Below are positions 1-10,463 of a stretch of 64,000 nucleotides of DNA, in pieces (position 1 is the stretch's first letter; every line of letters begins with the position of its first letter). Where the stretch lies: the NCBI RefSeq assembly GCF_000701425.1, contig NZ_JNIW01000018.1:1-64000 (forward strand), given 5' to 3'. The position numbers and the translations under genes are program-made. Origin of the DNA: Deinococcus frigens DSM 12807. Lineage in GTDB: Bacteria; Deinococcota; Deinococci; Deinococcales; Deinococcaceae. The notes below the pieces were generated by a model. It worked only from the letters and a program-made list of their open reading frames with translations. It did no database searches and was not told where the DNA came from.

Positions 1-263
1 ACCAATGCCATGCGTCGTGAATGGTTCTTGTCCATGACGCTGTCATCGAAGATGACATAGCCCCTGTCGCTGAATTGGACGTGTGGGCGCACCTGCGTCC
101 ACAGCTCCGCTGCCGTCAGGCGATCTCCTTGCAAGTACCGCTGAACTGCGTCATGAGCAAAATCGTCGATGTGATCGGCAAAATAGGTTTGCGTTCGGTT
201 GATCTGTGTGGCAGCCAAAAACTCGCAGTACCGTTGCCGACTGACTTTCCGAGGTCTTCCCAT
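1..263 (-). CDS. IS transposase, 5' part only (runs off window)
   Basis: The gene reads leftward from an ATG at 261-263 and leaves the window after about 87 residues. The start is basic (MGRPRKVSRQRY) and is followed by a phrase reading VIFDDSVMDKNHS. In DDE transposases of the IS701/IS4 type a similar phrase carries the first catalytic Asp and a DK pair; the family name comes from memory of that motif. The C-terminal two thirds lie outside the window, so I cannot tell whether the element is intact. It would cut and rejoin the IS ends. It lies directly before the 5'-truncated ltrA, which suggests this IS caused that truncation. I could not delimit the terminal inverted repeat. Confidence 0.75.
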   Translation of the reverse strand, partial: MGRPRKVSRQRYCEFLAATQINRTQTYFADHIDDFAHDAVQRYLQGDRLTAAELWTQVRPHVQFSDRGYVIFDDSVMDKNHSRRMAL

Positions 264-327
264 CAGCTCAGAATCTCAAATTTGTCCAGTTTCGCGTAAG
301 CCCTAATCTGCCCGACTCACGCCCTGG

Positions 328-1489
328 ATGCGCCACCGGGACGGGCAAGGCGACATCAAGGTGTCGTTTCTGGAACTGTTCTTCGATCTGGTGTTCGTGT
401 TCGCCATCACGCAGCTCGCGCACAGGCTGCTGGAACACTTCACGCTGCCGGGCGCGCTGGAGGTGCTGATCCTGCTGATGGGCGTGTGGTGGGTCTGGGT
501 GGGCATTGCCTGGATGACCAACTGGCTCAACCCGGACACCCTGCCCGTGCGGCTGTGTCTGATCGCCCTGATGCTGATTGGACTGGTGATGGCGGCCTCA
601 TTACCAGGAGCCTTTGGGGAGCGTGGGCTGTGGTTTGCCGTGGCCTACGCGCTGATGGGGACAGTCAGCAGCGGCTTTGCCCTGTGGGCCATGTGGGGAA
701 CACACCAGCAGGCCAATTTCACGCGCATTCTGAGCTGGCGGACGTTGAGCGGTGCCCTGTGGACCGCAGGCGCACTGAGCGAGGGCGAGGCGCGGCTGGG
801 CCTGTGGCTGCTGGCGCTGGGGGTGGATTATCTCTCGGCGGCGGTGGGCTTTTTCGTGCCGGGCCTGGGCCGCAGCACCACGCAGGACTGGGACGTGAGC
901 GGCGCGCACATGGCCGAGCGGGCGGGGCTGTTCATCATTATCGCGCTGGGCGAGAGCCTGCTGGTGGCCGAGGCAACCTTCGCCGAACTGTCCTGGGACG
1001 CTGTGCATGTCGCCGCGCTGGCGGTCACCTTCGTGGGCAGCGTGGCGCTGTGGTGGATTTACTTCATTGCCAACGCGCAGGCGGGTGAACACTCCATCAC
1101 GCACTCGGACGATCCGGGGCGGATTGCCCGCAGCGCCTACACCTTTATCCATGTCGCCATCGTCGCCGGAATCGTACTGACCGCCGTGGCCGACGAATTT
1201 GTGCTGGCGCATCCGGGCGGCCATACCGCAACCAAGGTCATGCTGGCAACGCTGGGCGGTCCGGCGCTGTTCCTGCTGGGCAACCTGCTGTTCAAGCGCA
1301 ACATCACCGGGCAGGTTCCGGTGTCGCATCTGGCCGGGCTGGGGGGGGCTGGCCCTGCTGGTCCTGCTGACCGCACTGGTCACGCCGCTGACACTGGCGG
1401 CGCTGGCGACGGCGGTGCTGATCGTGGTGGCCGTGTGGGAGGGCCGCCCGGTCTCGGCCAGGCGCGTGGAACGGCGGGTGTTGAACTGA
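328..1489 (+). pseudogene. Low temperature requirement A (LtrA)-like membrane protein, 5'-truncated and frameshifted
   Basis: The N-terminal LtrA signature FFDLVFVFAITQLA follows almost at once and is succeeded by a string of hydrophobic helices, as expected for this multi-pass family of unknown function. Two defects are visible. In-frame coding-like sequence (RLTPWMRHRDGQ) extends upstream of the only ATG to a TAA at 304-306, at the edge of IS-derived sequence, so the original start appears lost. A run of eight G at 1341-1348 then shifts the frame. Reading seven G restores a hydrophobic C-terminal helix and a plausible end at 1489, while the uncorrected frame runs on to 1497 as Gly/Ala-rich non-membrane sequence. 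The frameshift could be a sequencing error, slippage or real decay. Confidence 0.8.
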
Positions 1490-1528
1490 AAGCTTGAGAT
1501 GGGGACACCCCGCCCGTGCCAGACGCCC

Positions 1529-1534
1529 TAGCCT
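1529..1534 (+). promoter_or_regulatory. -10 box of the leaderless sco1 transcript
   Basis: TAGCCT fits TANNNT and lies 6 nt before the ATG, with no ribosome binding site between. This arrangement decides the start at 1541. Confidence 0.55.
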
Positions 1535-1540
1535 GCGGGC

Positions 1541-2227
1541 ATGAAATGGTTGACGGGCATCCTGCTGGGCATCGCGGCAATTCTGGGCGGTCTGCTGTTC
1601 GCGCGGGGGGCCAGCCCCAGCGTGACGGGGGGCGAGGCGCTGGACAACCCGGCGACGCTGCCCGCACTGGGGTTGGTGGATGACCGGGGCCAGACCACCA
1701 CGCTGGCCCACGGTGACGGACGGCTGCGCCTGGTCTTCTACGGCTTCGTGCGCTGCCCGGATGTCTGCCCGGCCACGCTGGCAAGCCTGAAGAACAGCTA
1801 CGGGACACTCAAGCCACAGCAACAGCAAAAGCTCCAGATTCAGTTCATCACCGTGGACCCGCAGTTCGATACGCCAGAAGTGATGCGCGCCTATCTGGAC
1901 CGCTTCGATCCGGCCTTCACCGGACTGACGGGCAGGGCGACAACCATCGACGAGGCCGCCAGAGACATGTTCGTGGCGAACGTCAAGCCTCAGCCGGTCA
2001 TGGCCATGGACCACAGCACCCACATGGCCCCCCCGTCCGGGCAGGGCGCGGACAATGCGGAGGCTGCCGGAGCCGGAGCCAGCGAGGCCGCCCGCATCCA
2101 CGGCGATCAGGTCAGCGTGGTGAATACGGCGGGCCAGTTTGTGCGCGTCTACACCAATTCGGAAGTGATCGGCGGAGCATTGCAGCAGGATCTGCCGGGA
2201 TTGATCCAGATGTACGGGGGCGGCTGA
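1541..2227 (+). CDS. SCO1/SenC family copper chaperone
   Basis: The 228-residue thioredoxin-fold protein has one N-terminal membrane anchor (about residues 4-22), so the rest should face outside the membrane. The copper-binding CPDVC pair is at C72 and C76, and the third ligand is probably H187 in IHGDQ. Sco proteins deliver copper to the CuA site of cytochrome oxidase or act as thiol reductants. A Met/His-rich stretch (MAMDHSTHM, about residues 154-162) and an Ala/Gly-rich loop interrupt the usual sequence just before the His motif, and may form an extra metal site. A strong terminator follows directly. No oxidase gene is nearby. Confidence 0.88.
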   Translation: MKWLTGILLGIAAILGGLLFARGASPSVTGGEALDNPATLPALGLVDDRGQTTTLAHGDGRLRLVFYGFVRCPDVCPATLASLKNSYGTLKPQQQQKLQIQFITVDPQFDTPEVMRAYLDRFDPAFTGLTGRATTIDEAARDMFVANVKPQPVMAMDHSTHMAPPSGQGADNAEAAGAGASEAARIHGDQVSVVNTAGQFVRVYTNSEVIGGALQQDLPGLIQMYGGG

Positions 2228-2244
2228 GAAAAGCCGGAGACCGC

Positions 2245-2278
2245 AAAAAGCCGCCCCAGCCGGTGCCGGGGCGGTTTT
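2245..2278 (+). terminator. Intrinsic terminator between convergent sco1 and BI-1 genes
   Basis: The stem CCGCCCC/GGGGCGG (2251-2257 with 2268-2274) is followed by TTTT. An AAAAA run on its left side lets it serve the minus-strand gene too. Confidence 0.85.
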
Positions 2279-2308
2279 CGTCTGGCGCTCACTTGATTGA
2301 AACTCAGT

Positions 2309-3010
2309 TCAGTTGCGACTGCCCCCAAACAGGCGCAGGATGAACAGGAACATATTGATGAAGTCTAGGTACAACCTCAACGCTCCGTTGATCGCGGCGC
2401 GTTCGGCCTGCTCGCCGCTGATGCCGCTCAGGGCCATATTCCGCAGCATCTGCGTGTCGTAGGCGGTCAGGCCCGCGAACAGCAGCACGCCGATAATGCT
2501 AATGCCGAAGGTCAGGGCGCTGCTGGCGACGAAAATGTTCACGATCATGGCGACGATCAACCCGATCAACGCGAACATGAAGAAGCGGGCAAACGCGCTC
2601 AGGTCCTTCTTGATCACGTAACCCACCACGCTCATGGCCCCGAAGGTTCCGGCGGTGGTGGCAAAGGCGCTGATCACCGCGCTGGGGCTGTAGACGAACA
2701 GCAGGGCGCTGAAGGTCAGGCCGGTCAGGGCGGCGTAGGCGATGAACAGCATCCCGGCCACCGTGCTGCTCAGGCGGTCCGCGAACAGGCTCAGGCCGAA
2801 GACCAGGCCCAGTTGGACCAGCAACAGCGGCATGCGAATCTGCATGATCTGAAAGGCAAACGCCTCGTTCTGGGCGGTCAGGTAGGCGATTCCGGCGGTC
2901 AGGGCCAGTCCGGCGGCCATCCACGAATAGGTGCGGGCCATAAACGTGCGAACCAGCTCTTGCGTCCGCGCCTGCGATTGGGGCATGAGATAGGTCTGCA
3001 TACGCTCCAT
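2309..3010 (-). CDS. Bax inhibitor-1 / YccA family membrane protein
   Basis: The 233-residue protein has about seven hydrophobic helices after a short polar N-terminus. The late segment with AGLTAYDTQ and the terminal SRN tail match the BI-1/YccA/YbhL family. Family members are inner-membrane proteins linked to calcium leak or to FtsH protease modulation; the role here is unknown. The gene is monocistronic and convergent with sco1, sharing the terminator at 2245-2278. The ATG at 3008-3010 is used because the family N-terminus begins close to it. No clear SD or TANNNT box was seen. Confidence 0.88.
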   Translation of the reverse strand: MERMQTYLMPQSQARTQELVRTFMARTYSWMAAGLALTAGIAYLTAQNEAFAFQIMQIRMPLLLVQLGLVFGLSLFADRLSSTVAGMLFIAYAALTGLTFSALLFVYSPSAVISAFATTAGTFGAMSVVGYVIKKDLSAFARFFMFALIGLIVAMIVNIFVASSALTFGISIIGVLLFAGLTAYDTQMLRNMALSGISGEQAERAAINGALRLYLDFINMFLFILRLFGGSRN

Positions 3011-3114
3011 GATACGGCGTCATGGCGGGAAAAGTTCCCGCATCTGTCCCTCTTGCAGTCTGGACCTTGACCCAGGTCATGGCCGTGCTGAACGCCGTCT
3101 GCCACACTCTAGCC

Positions 3115-3351
3115 ATGACCCATATCATCACCAGTCCGTGTATCGGCACCAAGGATGCGTCCTGCACCGAGGTCTGCCCGGTGGAATGCATCTACGACGC
3201 CGGCGAGATGTACCTGATCCACCCCGATGAGTGCATCGACTGCGGCGCGTGCGTCCCCGCCTGTCCGGTCAGCGCCATCTTTCCCGAGGAGGACGTGCCC
3301 GCCGGGGAGGAGAGCTTTATCGCCCGCAATTACGAGTTCTTCAGGGTCTGA
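3115..3351 (+). CDS. Seven-iron ferredoxin ([3Fe-4S][4Fe-4S])
   Basis: The 78-residue protein carries the seven-iron cysteine pattern: C9-x7-C17-x3-C21-x3-C25, then C40-x2-C43-x2-C46-x3-C50. C9, C17 and C50 should bind the 3Fe cluster. C21, C40, C43 and C46 should bind the 4Fe cluster. Length and spacing match the Thermus/Azotobacter type. It is a soluble electron carrier; its partner is not evident. An earlier in-frame ATG at 3022 would add 31 residues unlike any ferredoxin, so the start at 3115 is chosen. The next gene begins 5 nt after the stop, suggesting cotranscription. Confidence 0.93.
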   Translation: MTHIITSPCIGTKDASCTEVCPVECIYDAGEMYLIHPDECIDCGACVPACPVSAIFPEEDVPAGEESFIARNYEFFRV

Positions 3352-3355
3352 GGTG

Positions 3356-3790
3356 ATGACGACACCCTCTGAGACCCCACTGGCCTGGCTCCCGGGCCTC
3401 AACATCCTGCTGGTGGGCCTGTGGGTGGGCATGTACCTGTTCATCACCTTCGTGGTCAGCCCGGCTTTTGCCGAACTGTTCCCGGACGCGGAGGTTCGCC
3501 GCGCCCACCGCCGACGGGTGGGGCGACATTACGCGCGCGTGAACGGCCCGCTGACCGCCGTGCTGGGCGTGGTGGCGCTGGTCATGATCTTCACGGGCGG
3601 CGCGGCCTCAGTGCCGTGGGCCAAACTGCTGCTGTGGGCCGAACTGCTGCTGCTGGCGCTGATCGGCGGAGCGGTGGCCGTGCACGTCCGCCGGGCGTCG
3701 GTGGCGGGCGCAGCCGTGCCCGGCTGGATCACCCACCTGACGCTGGGGGCCAGCGTGCTGCTGTGCGTGGCCGCCGTGGGGGGCGCGTGA
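3356..3790 (+). CDS. Small four-helix membrane protein, DUF4149-like
   Basis: The 144-residue protein has four predicted membrane helices (about residues 12-33, 62-80, 84-104 and 122-142). A basic loop (RRAHRRRVGRHY) lies after the first. The layout resembles DUF4149/TMEM205-type proteins, but I do not recognise a specific function. The ATG at 3356 comes 5 nt after the ferredoxin stop, and the stop overlaps the GTG of the next gene as GTGA. It therefore sits in a ferredoxin-membrane protein-globin-cupin operon. A redox or heme-related role would be inference only. Confidence 0.7.
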   Translation: MTTPSETPLAWLPGLNILLVGLWVGMYLFITFVVSPAFAELFPDAEVRRAHRRRVGRHYARVNGPLTAVLGVVALVMIFTGGAASVPWAKLLLWAELLLLALIGGAVAVHVRRASVAGAAVPGWITHLTLGASVLLCVAAVGGA

Positions 3791-4221
3791 CCGCTCCGGT
3801 GCTGTTGACCGCCGACGGAGAAACGCTGTTCTCGCGTATTGGCGAGGACCGCCTGCGGGCGCTGCTGTGGGGCTTTTACGCGCAGGTGGTGCGGGACGGG
3901 TTGCTGGGGCCAGTCTTCAGAAGCCGTGTTGGGCCGTTTCCGGGGGCGGGGTGGCCGGTGCATATCGCCCGGCTGGAGGGCTTCTGGCGGGCCGTGACGG
4001 GCGGCCCCAGCGCCTACCGGGGGCAACCCGGCCCGGCGCATAGCAACCTGGGCGCGGAGGCAGTCCATTTTGACCGCTGGCTGGCGCTATGGGAAACGGC
4101 GCTGGCTGAACACCTTGATCCGCCGGAAGCGCAGGCCATGCTGATGATGGCCTCGCGCATGCGGGTGTCGTTGCAACGTTTCGCTCTGGCCGGAACGTCT
4201 TCAGAAAAAGGAGTCCAATGA
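3787..4221 (+). CDS. Group III truncated hemoglobin-like protein
   Basis: The 144-residue protein shows the trHb3 pattern: an early LLWGFYAQVVRD helix, LLGPVF, WPVHIARLEGFW, Y-x-G-x-P, and AHSNL with the likely proximal heme His, then HFDRWLALW. Group III globins bind heme and small ligands such as oxygen or NO. Translation likely starts at GTG 3787, coupled by a GTGA overlap to the gene before. The stop overlaps the ATG of the cupin gene as ATGA. The chain is slightly longer than typical because of a Gly/Pro-rich insertion around residue 50. Confidence 0.82.
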   Translation: MTAPVLLTADGETLFSRIGEDRLRALLWGFYAQVVRDGLLGPVFRSRVGPFPGAGWPVHIARLEGFWRAVTGGPSAYRGQPGPAHSNLGAEAVHFDRWLALWETALAEHLDPPEAQAMLMMASRMRVSLQRFALAGTSSEKGVQ

Positions 4222-4517
4222 CCACCGAACATGCGCCATCCACCGATATTCAGCGCGCCGCGCCTCCACGGGTCCTGGCCGTTACCCCGCACGGGCGCTC
4301 GCTGCTGTTCACCCTGGAGGCCGGACAGGGCATCCCACCGCACCGCCACCCCGGCGCACAGGCGGTGCTGGCCGTTCTATCGGGAGAGATCGAGGTCACG
4401 ACGCAGAGCGCGCAGACCCTGGGGGCCGGACAAGTCGTGACCCACGACGGCAACGAGCCGATCAGCCTGCTGGCCCGTCAGCCGGGGCAGGTGCTGGTCA
4501 CGCTGCTGGGCGGGTGA
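4218..4517 (+). CDS. Small cupin-domain protein
   Basis: The 99-residue single-domain cupin has its metal-binding motif in PPHRHPGAQAVLAVLSGEIEV, with a second partial motif near GAGQVVTHDGNEPISL. It may bind a metal through two or three His; the substrate is unknown. The start ATG overlaps the globin stop (ATGA), so it is the last gene of that four-gene operon. Repeat family A begins 33 nt downstream. Confidence 0.8.
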   Translation: MTTEHAPSTDIQRAAPPRVLAVTPHGRSLLFTLEAGQGIPPHRHPGAQAVLAVLSGEIEVTTQSAQTLGAGQVVTHDGNEPISLLARQPGQVLVTLLGG

Positions 4518-4550
4518 GGCGTGGCAGCGGCGTGGCAGCATAGGGGGGTG

Positions 4551-4736
4551 ATACGGATTCCGTTTGTTTCGTGGATGAGTCGGGCATGAATCTGGACAGC
4601 GCCGACTCATCCACGTCACGTCCGAGACCCGTTTTTCTGCTGCTCGCTGTCTTGTCCAGAGCAGCGCCCATGAGGACGCCTGGACGCCCGCTCGGATGTC
4701 CAGGTGTTTCCAACACCTTGCAATCGGAGTCCGTAT
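4551..4736 (+). repeat. Dispersed repeat family A, copy 1 (MITE-like, 186 bp)
   Basis: The left end ATACGGATTCCG and right end CGGAGTCCGTAT are inverted repeats (11 of 12). It shares the internal phrases GGACAGCGCCGA and CCCGTTTTTCT with the copies at 24064 and 53137. An AGGTGTT/AACACCT hairpin (4702-4718) precedes the right end. It contains no credible coding sequence. Its last two bases are the AT of the following ATG. Confidence 0.85.
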
Positions 4737-5484
4737 GAGTTCAGAACGCGCCCTTGCCCTCCTGCGTCACGCCCCCATCTTTCAAGGCGCGCAGGAGCCG
4801 GATTTGCTGCCGCTAGCCGAACTGGGGCGGTTCTCTGTGCTGTCGCGCGGACAGCATCTTTTTCAGGCCGGGCAGGCGGTGGAATCGCTGTACGTCGTTG
4901 CTCTGGGTAGCGTGCGGGTCTACCGACTGTCACGCGGGGGACGGCGCGAGCTGACCCTGCATGTCGAGGGACCGCGTCAGGTGGTGGCGGGCGTGGCCGC
5001 CTTTCAGAGTCGGGCGGTCTATCCGGCGCACGCGCAGGCCCTCCAGAGTCCTACTGAGGTGCTGGCCCTGCCCGTGGACGCCGTGCGGGAGGCGGTCTTC
5101 CACACGCCGGCGCTGGCGCAGGCGGTCATCGCGTATTTTGCCCGGCGGCAGGCCGAGTTGCTGGGGCGGCTGGATAGCCTGGTGTTCAGCGAGCTGGGCG
5201 AGCGGCTGGCCGCTTACCTACTGGAACACTCGGCTGCTCCCCACGCGCTGCCCACCAATTCCGAACTGGCCGCGCTGCTGGGCACCGTACCGGAGCTGAT
5301 CAGCCGCAAGCTGGGCGAGTTCTACCGGCTGGGCTGGATCGTGCTGGAACGTGCTGGAGCGGCGCACCGTGCGGGTCAGCGACGCGGCGGAACTGGCCCG
5401 GCTGGCAGGCGGCACGCAAAAAGAGGCGGGGCGCTGAGGAAAACCCCAGCGCCCTGTCCTCTATTTAGTCCTGTCCTTCTATAG
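4735..5484 (+). CDS. Crp/Fnr family transcription regulator with frameshifted C-terminus
   Basis: An N-terminal cyclic-nucleotide-binding-like barrel (about residues 10-120) leads to a winged helix-turn-helix with SELAALLGTVPELISRKLGEF as the recognition region. No iron-binding cysteine cluster is seen, so it is more Crp-like than Fnr-like. A near-perfect 10-bp tandem duplication at 5341-5360 (GTGCTGGAAC, GTGCTGGAGC) shifts the frame inside the wing. Removing one unit restores LERRTVRVSDAAELARLAG and a stop at 5435-5437, a normal Crp ending. As read, the protein gains a Gly/Arg-rich tail. The start codon overlaps the end of repeat copy A1, so the native promoter may have been displaced. Confidence 0.8.
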   Translation: MSSERALALLRHAPIFQGAQEPDLLPLAELGRFSVLSRGQHLFQAGQAVESLYVVALGSVRVYRLSRGGRRELTLHVEGPRQVVAGVAAFQSRAVYPAHAQALQSPTEVLALPVDAVREAVFHTPALAQAVIAYFARRQAELLGRLDSLVFSELGERLAAYLLEHSAAPHALPTNSELAALLGTVPELISRKLGEFYRLGWIVLERAGAAHRAGQRRGGTGPAGRRHAKRGGALRKTPAPCPLFSPVLL

Positions 5485-5520
5485 CCCTGTTCTTCTACAG
5501 CCCCGTTCTTTTATAGCTCA
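5461..5520. repeat. Imperfect 16-bp tandem repeat
   Basis: The units CTATAGCCCTGTTCTT (5479-5494) and CTACAGCCCCGTTCTT (5495-5510) are preceded by a looser copy (5461-5478) and followed by a partial one. They lie between two convergent gene ends. Confidence 0.7.
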
Positions 5521-6117
5521 GCGCCCATCGTCGCCTACCCGCTCGCTTTGCAGGCGGCCCCCACCCACAGCGTCGTCCAGTTTGACCGCCCCGTGCTGGC
5601 GCATCAGGCTCAGGGCCTCGTCAGCGCGGGCGCTGCTGGGGTCACGGGCGATCACGATAACGTGACCGTCGCTGATGCCCGAGTTAAACCGCTCGGCCTG
5701 CACCGGGGGCACGCCCATGCGGCGCAGCAACGTCACGTAGTCACCGTGGTCACTGCCCGCCAGCGCGCCGAACAGGCCGCCCAGCCCCAGCCCGCCAAGC
5801 GCGCCGAAAAGCATGCCGTAAATGCCGCCCTGCTGATACAGCCGCGTGGCCGGAAACACCAGCAGCAGCAACCAGATCGGAAAGGTCAGCGCCAGACCGG
5901 CCAGCGCGCCCATCAACGCGCCCCGAATCACGCTGGACGCTCCCGCAGGCGCACCCGCTTCCGGGCTGACGCCGGTGGACTGCGCCAGATCGTCCTCGGC
6001 CACAGCGTCGTTCAGGGCGAAGCCCAGGTGATCGCGTTCAAAACCACGGGATTTCAGGGCTTCCAGAACGACCTTGGCCTGACCCGGCTCACGAAAGAGG
6101 GCAACGACACTTTCCAT
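5518..6117 (-). CDS. Glycine-zipper membrane protein with stress-protein-like N-terminal domain
   Basis: The 199-residue protein begins with an alpha/beta segment (VVALFREPGQAKVVLEALKS) like the YflT/DUF1269 stress-protein fold. A central hydrophobic part with Gly-rich helices (about residues 75-130, GALGGLGLGGLFGALAG) follows. It ends with a ferredoxin-like half (GHVIVIARD) and a polar tail. This suggests a membrane-associated general stress protein; no enzymatic motif is visible. The ATG at 6115-6117 is the first giving the conserved N-terminus, since longer in-frame sequence upstream is Pro/Gly-rich non-coding. The gene stands alone. Confidence 0.7.
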   Translation of the reverse strand: MESVVALFREPGQAKVVLEALKSRGFERDHLGFALNDAVAEDDLAQSTGVSPEAGAPAGASSVIRGALMGALAGLALTFPIWLLLLVFPATRLYQQGGIYGMLFGALGGLGLGGLFGALAGSDHGDYVTLLRRMGVPPVQAERFNSGISDGHVIVIARDPSSARADEALSLMRQHGAVKLDDAVGGGRLQSERVGDDGR

Positions 6118-6297
6118 ACCTGCATTTTTACCACGCGCAGCGCGAAAAGGGGAGGGACAGGAGGGAAACGGTCCCTGAGGTCCGGAGGGCGCAACGGCAG
6201 CGGGCGGGTGGCCTGGCAGTCCACGGCACGGCCCTCCCCAGACGTGGCCCGCACCCCGCACCCACCCGGCGGTACGTTTAGCCCCCCCGCCCTCTCA

Positions 6298-6303
6298 TAT
6301 ACT
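6298..6303 (+). promoter_or_regulatory. -10 box of leaderless polyprenyl synthase transcript
   Basis: TATACT ends 7 nt before the ATG at 6311. No SD sequence lies between. Confidence 0.55.
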
Positions 6304-6310
6304 GCGGGGC

Positions 6311-7285
<975 letters not shown>

Positions 7286-7625
7286 ACCACTCCGCCGTCT
7301 CGCCTCGTTGGACATGGCGGCTGGGCTGACCTTCCATTTGGCAGGTCTCCCTCACTCCTACTTCCTCAGTGCGGGCTGGAACTGCTTCAGCTCTTTTCTT
7401 TGTCCTGGCCTCATTTTTTTGGCTTGACGGGCCAGGCGGGGAGCGTTAGAACGGGGGCGCGGCAACATGGGGCTGGGCCGCCCATGGATAAGCCCTGTCG
7501 TGGGAACACTGTTGTCTATGCGTGTATGCTCCAAAGACACAGTTCACCTGGAACGTTCGGGGAGGCTCAGTCCCTCCGCACCCTCTTGACCCACCCGGCA
7601 CCAACCCACGAAAGGAGAACCCCAC
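7286..7625 (+). promoter_or_regulatory. Intergenic region upstream of gdhAB, with candidate promoters
   Basis: No gene is supported here. A TTTTTTT run at 7414-7420 after a weak dyad may end the upstream transcript. TTGACG (7424-7429) and TAGAAC (7447-7452) with a 17-bp spacer form a plausible promoter. TATGCT at 7525-7530 is an alternative -10. AAAGGAG at 7610-7616 is the gdhA ribosome binding site. The leader of about 90-170 nt could hold control elements, but no known riboswitch was recognised. Confidence 0.45.
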
Positions 7626-8870
7626 ATGCGGGCATCAGGACTCAACTGGCAGGGCCTTATGGAGCAGCTTCAGCAGGCGCTGCCGCACTGCGACGTAACC
7701 GATCAGTCGCTGGCGTATTTCAAGTATCCCAAGCGGACCCTCACGGTGAATCTGCCCGTCCAGATGGACGACGGCAGCATCAAGGTCTTCAAGGGCTTCC
7801 GGACTGTCCACAGCACCGCGCGCGGCCCCAGCATGGGCGGCATGCGCCTCAAGGAGGGCCTGAACGCCCACGAGTGCGAGGTCCTGGCCGCGATCATGAC
7901 CCTCAAGGCGGCGGTGGCCGATCTGCCGCTGGGCGGCGCGAAGGGCGGCGTGGACGTGGACCCTTCCACGCTCAGCCCACACGAGACCGAGGGACTGGTG
8001 CGCCGCTACACCTCCGAGATCGTGGAGCTGATCGGGCCGCGCAAGGACATCCTGGCCCCCGACGTGGGCAGCGACGCGCAGATGATGGCCTGGATCATGG
8101 ACACCTTTAATCAGAACACCGACACCACCGTCAACGGCATGGTGGTGGGCAAGCCCCTGCCACTGGGCGGCAGCTACGCCAGCAAGGACGCGCGCGGACG
8201 CAGCGCCGCCCTGGTCACGGCCCGCGTGCTAGACGTTGCCGGGCGCAGTCTTCACCGCGCGCCGTGTGCGGTGTACGGCTTCGGCGACGTGGGCCGCAAG
8301 GCCGCCCAGACGCTGGCCGCGCACGGCGCGATGGTGATCGCCGTGAGTGACCAAAGCGGCGCGACCTTCGCCAGCGGCGGCCTGGACCTGGACGCCCTGT
8401 CGCAGCACCGCGAGCTGTTTGGCAGCGTGCAGGGCTTTGCCACCGACATCACCGTAGACGAGTTGCTGGCCCTGGATGTGGACGTGCTGATGCTGGCCTA
8501 CGACTACGGGGCCGTGAATGCCAGCAACGCCCACGCCGTGCGCGCCGACTACCTGGTAGAGGCCACCAACCGCGCCGTGCTGCCCGAAGCCGAGCGCTTC
8601 CTCAAGGAGCGCGGCGTGACCGTGCTGCCGGATCTGGTCGCCAGCCTGGGCGGAGCCGTCATCAACTACCTGGAATGGGTGCAGGACGCCAGCAACTTCT
8701 TCTGGACGGAAGAGGAGATCGAGGCGTCCATCGACGAGCGCGTGAACGCCGCCGTGGACACCGTGATGGAGTTCATGCGAACCCGCGACATCGACCTGCG
8801 GACAGCCGCCTACGCCGTGGCCCTGAACCGCCTGCACAATGCGACGGTGATGCGCGGGGTGTATCCGTGA
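7626..8870 (+). CDS. gdhA: Glutamate dehydrogenase paralogue, probably the non-catalytic GdhA-type subunit
   Basis: The 414-residue protein has the full GDH fold: an N-terminal substrate domain and a Rossmann domain around [13 protein letters not shown]. Compared with the downstream paralogue, the substrate-binding RGPAKGG motif reads RGPSMGG, with Met70 in place of the Lys that contacts glutamate. APDVNTNPQ has become APDVGSDAQ. The second Lys (GGAKGG) is kept. In Thermus a similar inactive GdhA pairs with catalytic GdhB in a hetero-oligomer that senses leucine. By analogy this is probably a regulatory subunit. A strong AAAGGAG SD supports the start. It lies 86 nt before gdhB and is likely cotranscribed. 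Confidence 0.85.
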   Translation: MRASGLNWQGLMEQLQQALPHCDVTDQSLAYFKYPKRTLTVNLPVQMDDGSIKVFKGFRTVHSTARGPSMGGMRLKEGLNAHECEVLAAIMTLKAAVADLPLGGAKGGVDVDPSTLSPHETEGLVRRYTSEIVELIGPRKDILAPDVGSDAQMMAWIMDTFNQNTDTTVNGMVVGKPLPLGGSYASKDARGRSAALVTARVLDVAGRSLHRAPCAVYGFGDVGRKAAQTLAAHGAMVIAVSDQSGATFASGGLDLDALSQHRELFGSVQGFATDITVDELLALDVDVLMLAYDYGAVNASNAHAVRADYLVEATNRAVLPEAERFLKERGVTVLPDLVASLGGAVINYLEWVQDASNFFWTEEEIEASIDERVNAAVDTVMEFMRTRDIDLRTAAYAVALNRLHNATVMRGVYP

Positions 8871-8956
8871 GCGGGGCCGACGGCTACAGGCCAGTCCACC
8901 CCATTCCCTCAGACCTTTTGACGCTTTAGACCCTGAGACATCCAAAGGAGACCTCC

Positions 8957-10279
<1,323 letters not shown>

Positions 10280-10315
10280 GGGACCCTCTTGCTTCGCGGC
10301 TTCGCAAGTCACCAA

Positions 10316-10344
10316 CCCTCTTCCCAGCGGAGAGGGCTTTTTTT
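10316..10344 (+). terminator. Intrinsic terminator of gdhAB
   Basis: The stem CCCTCT/AGAGGG (10316-10321 with 10331-10336) is followed by a C and seven T. Confidence 0.85.
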
Positions 10345-10463
10345 GTTTCGGTTCGTGGCTGGAGGTATCCGGTATAGACCCCGAAAAACGTGGTGGCGAG
10401 ACAGCAATCTCCCAGCTACCGCTTTCCAGTACATGGTCAACCCATCTTTTGGAGGCCAGAATA

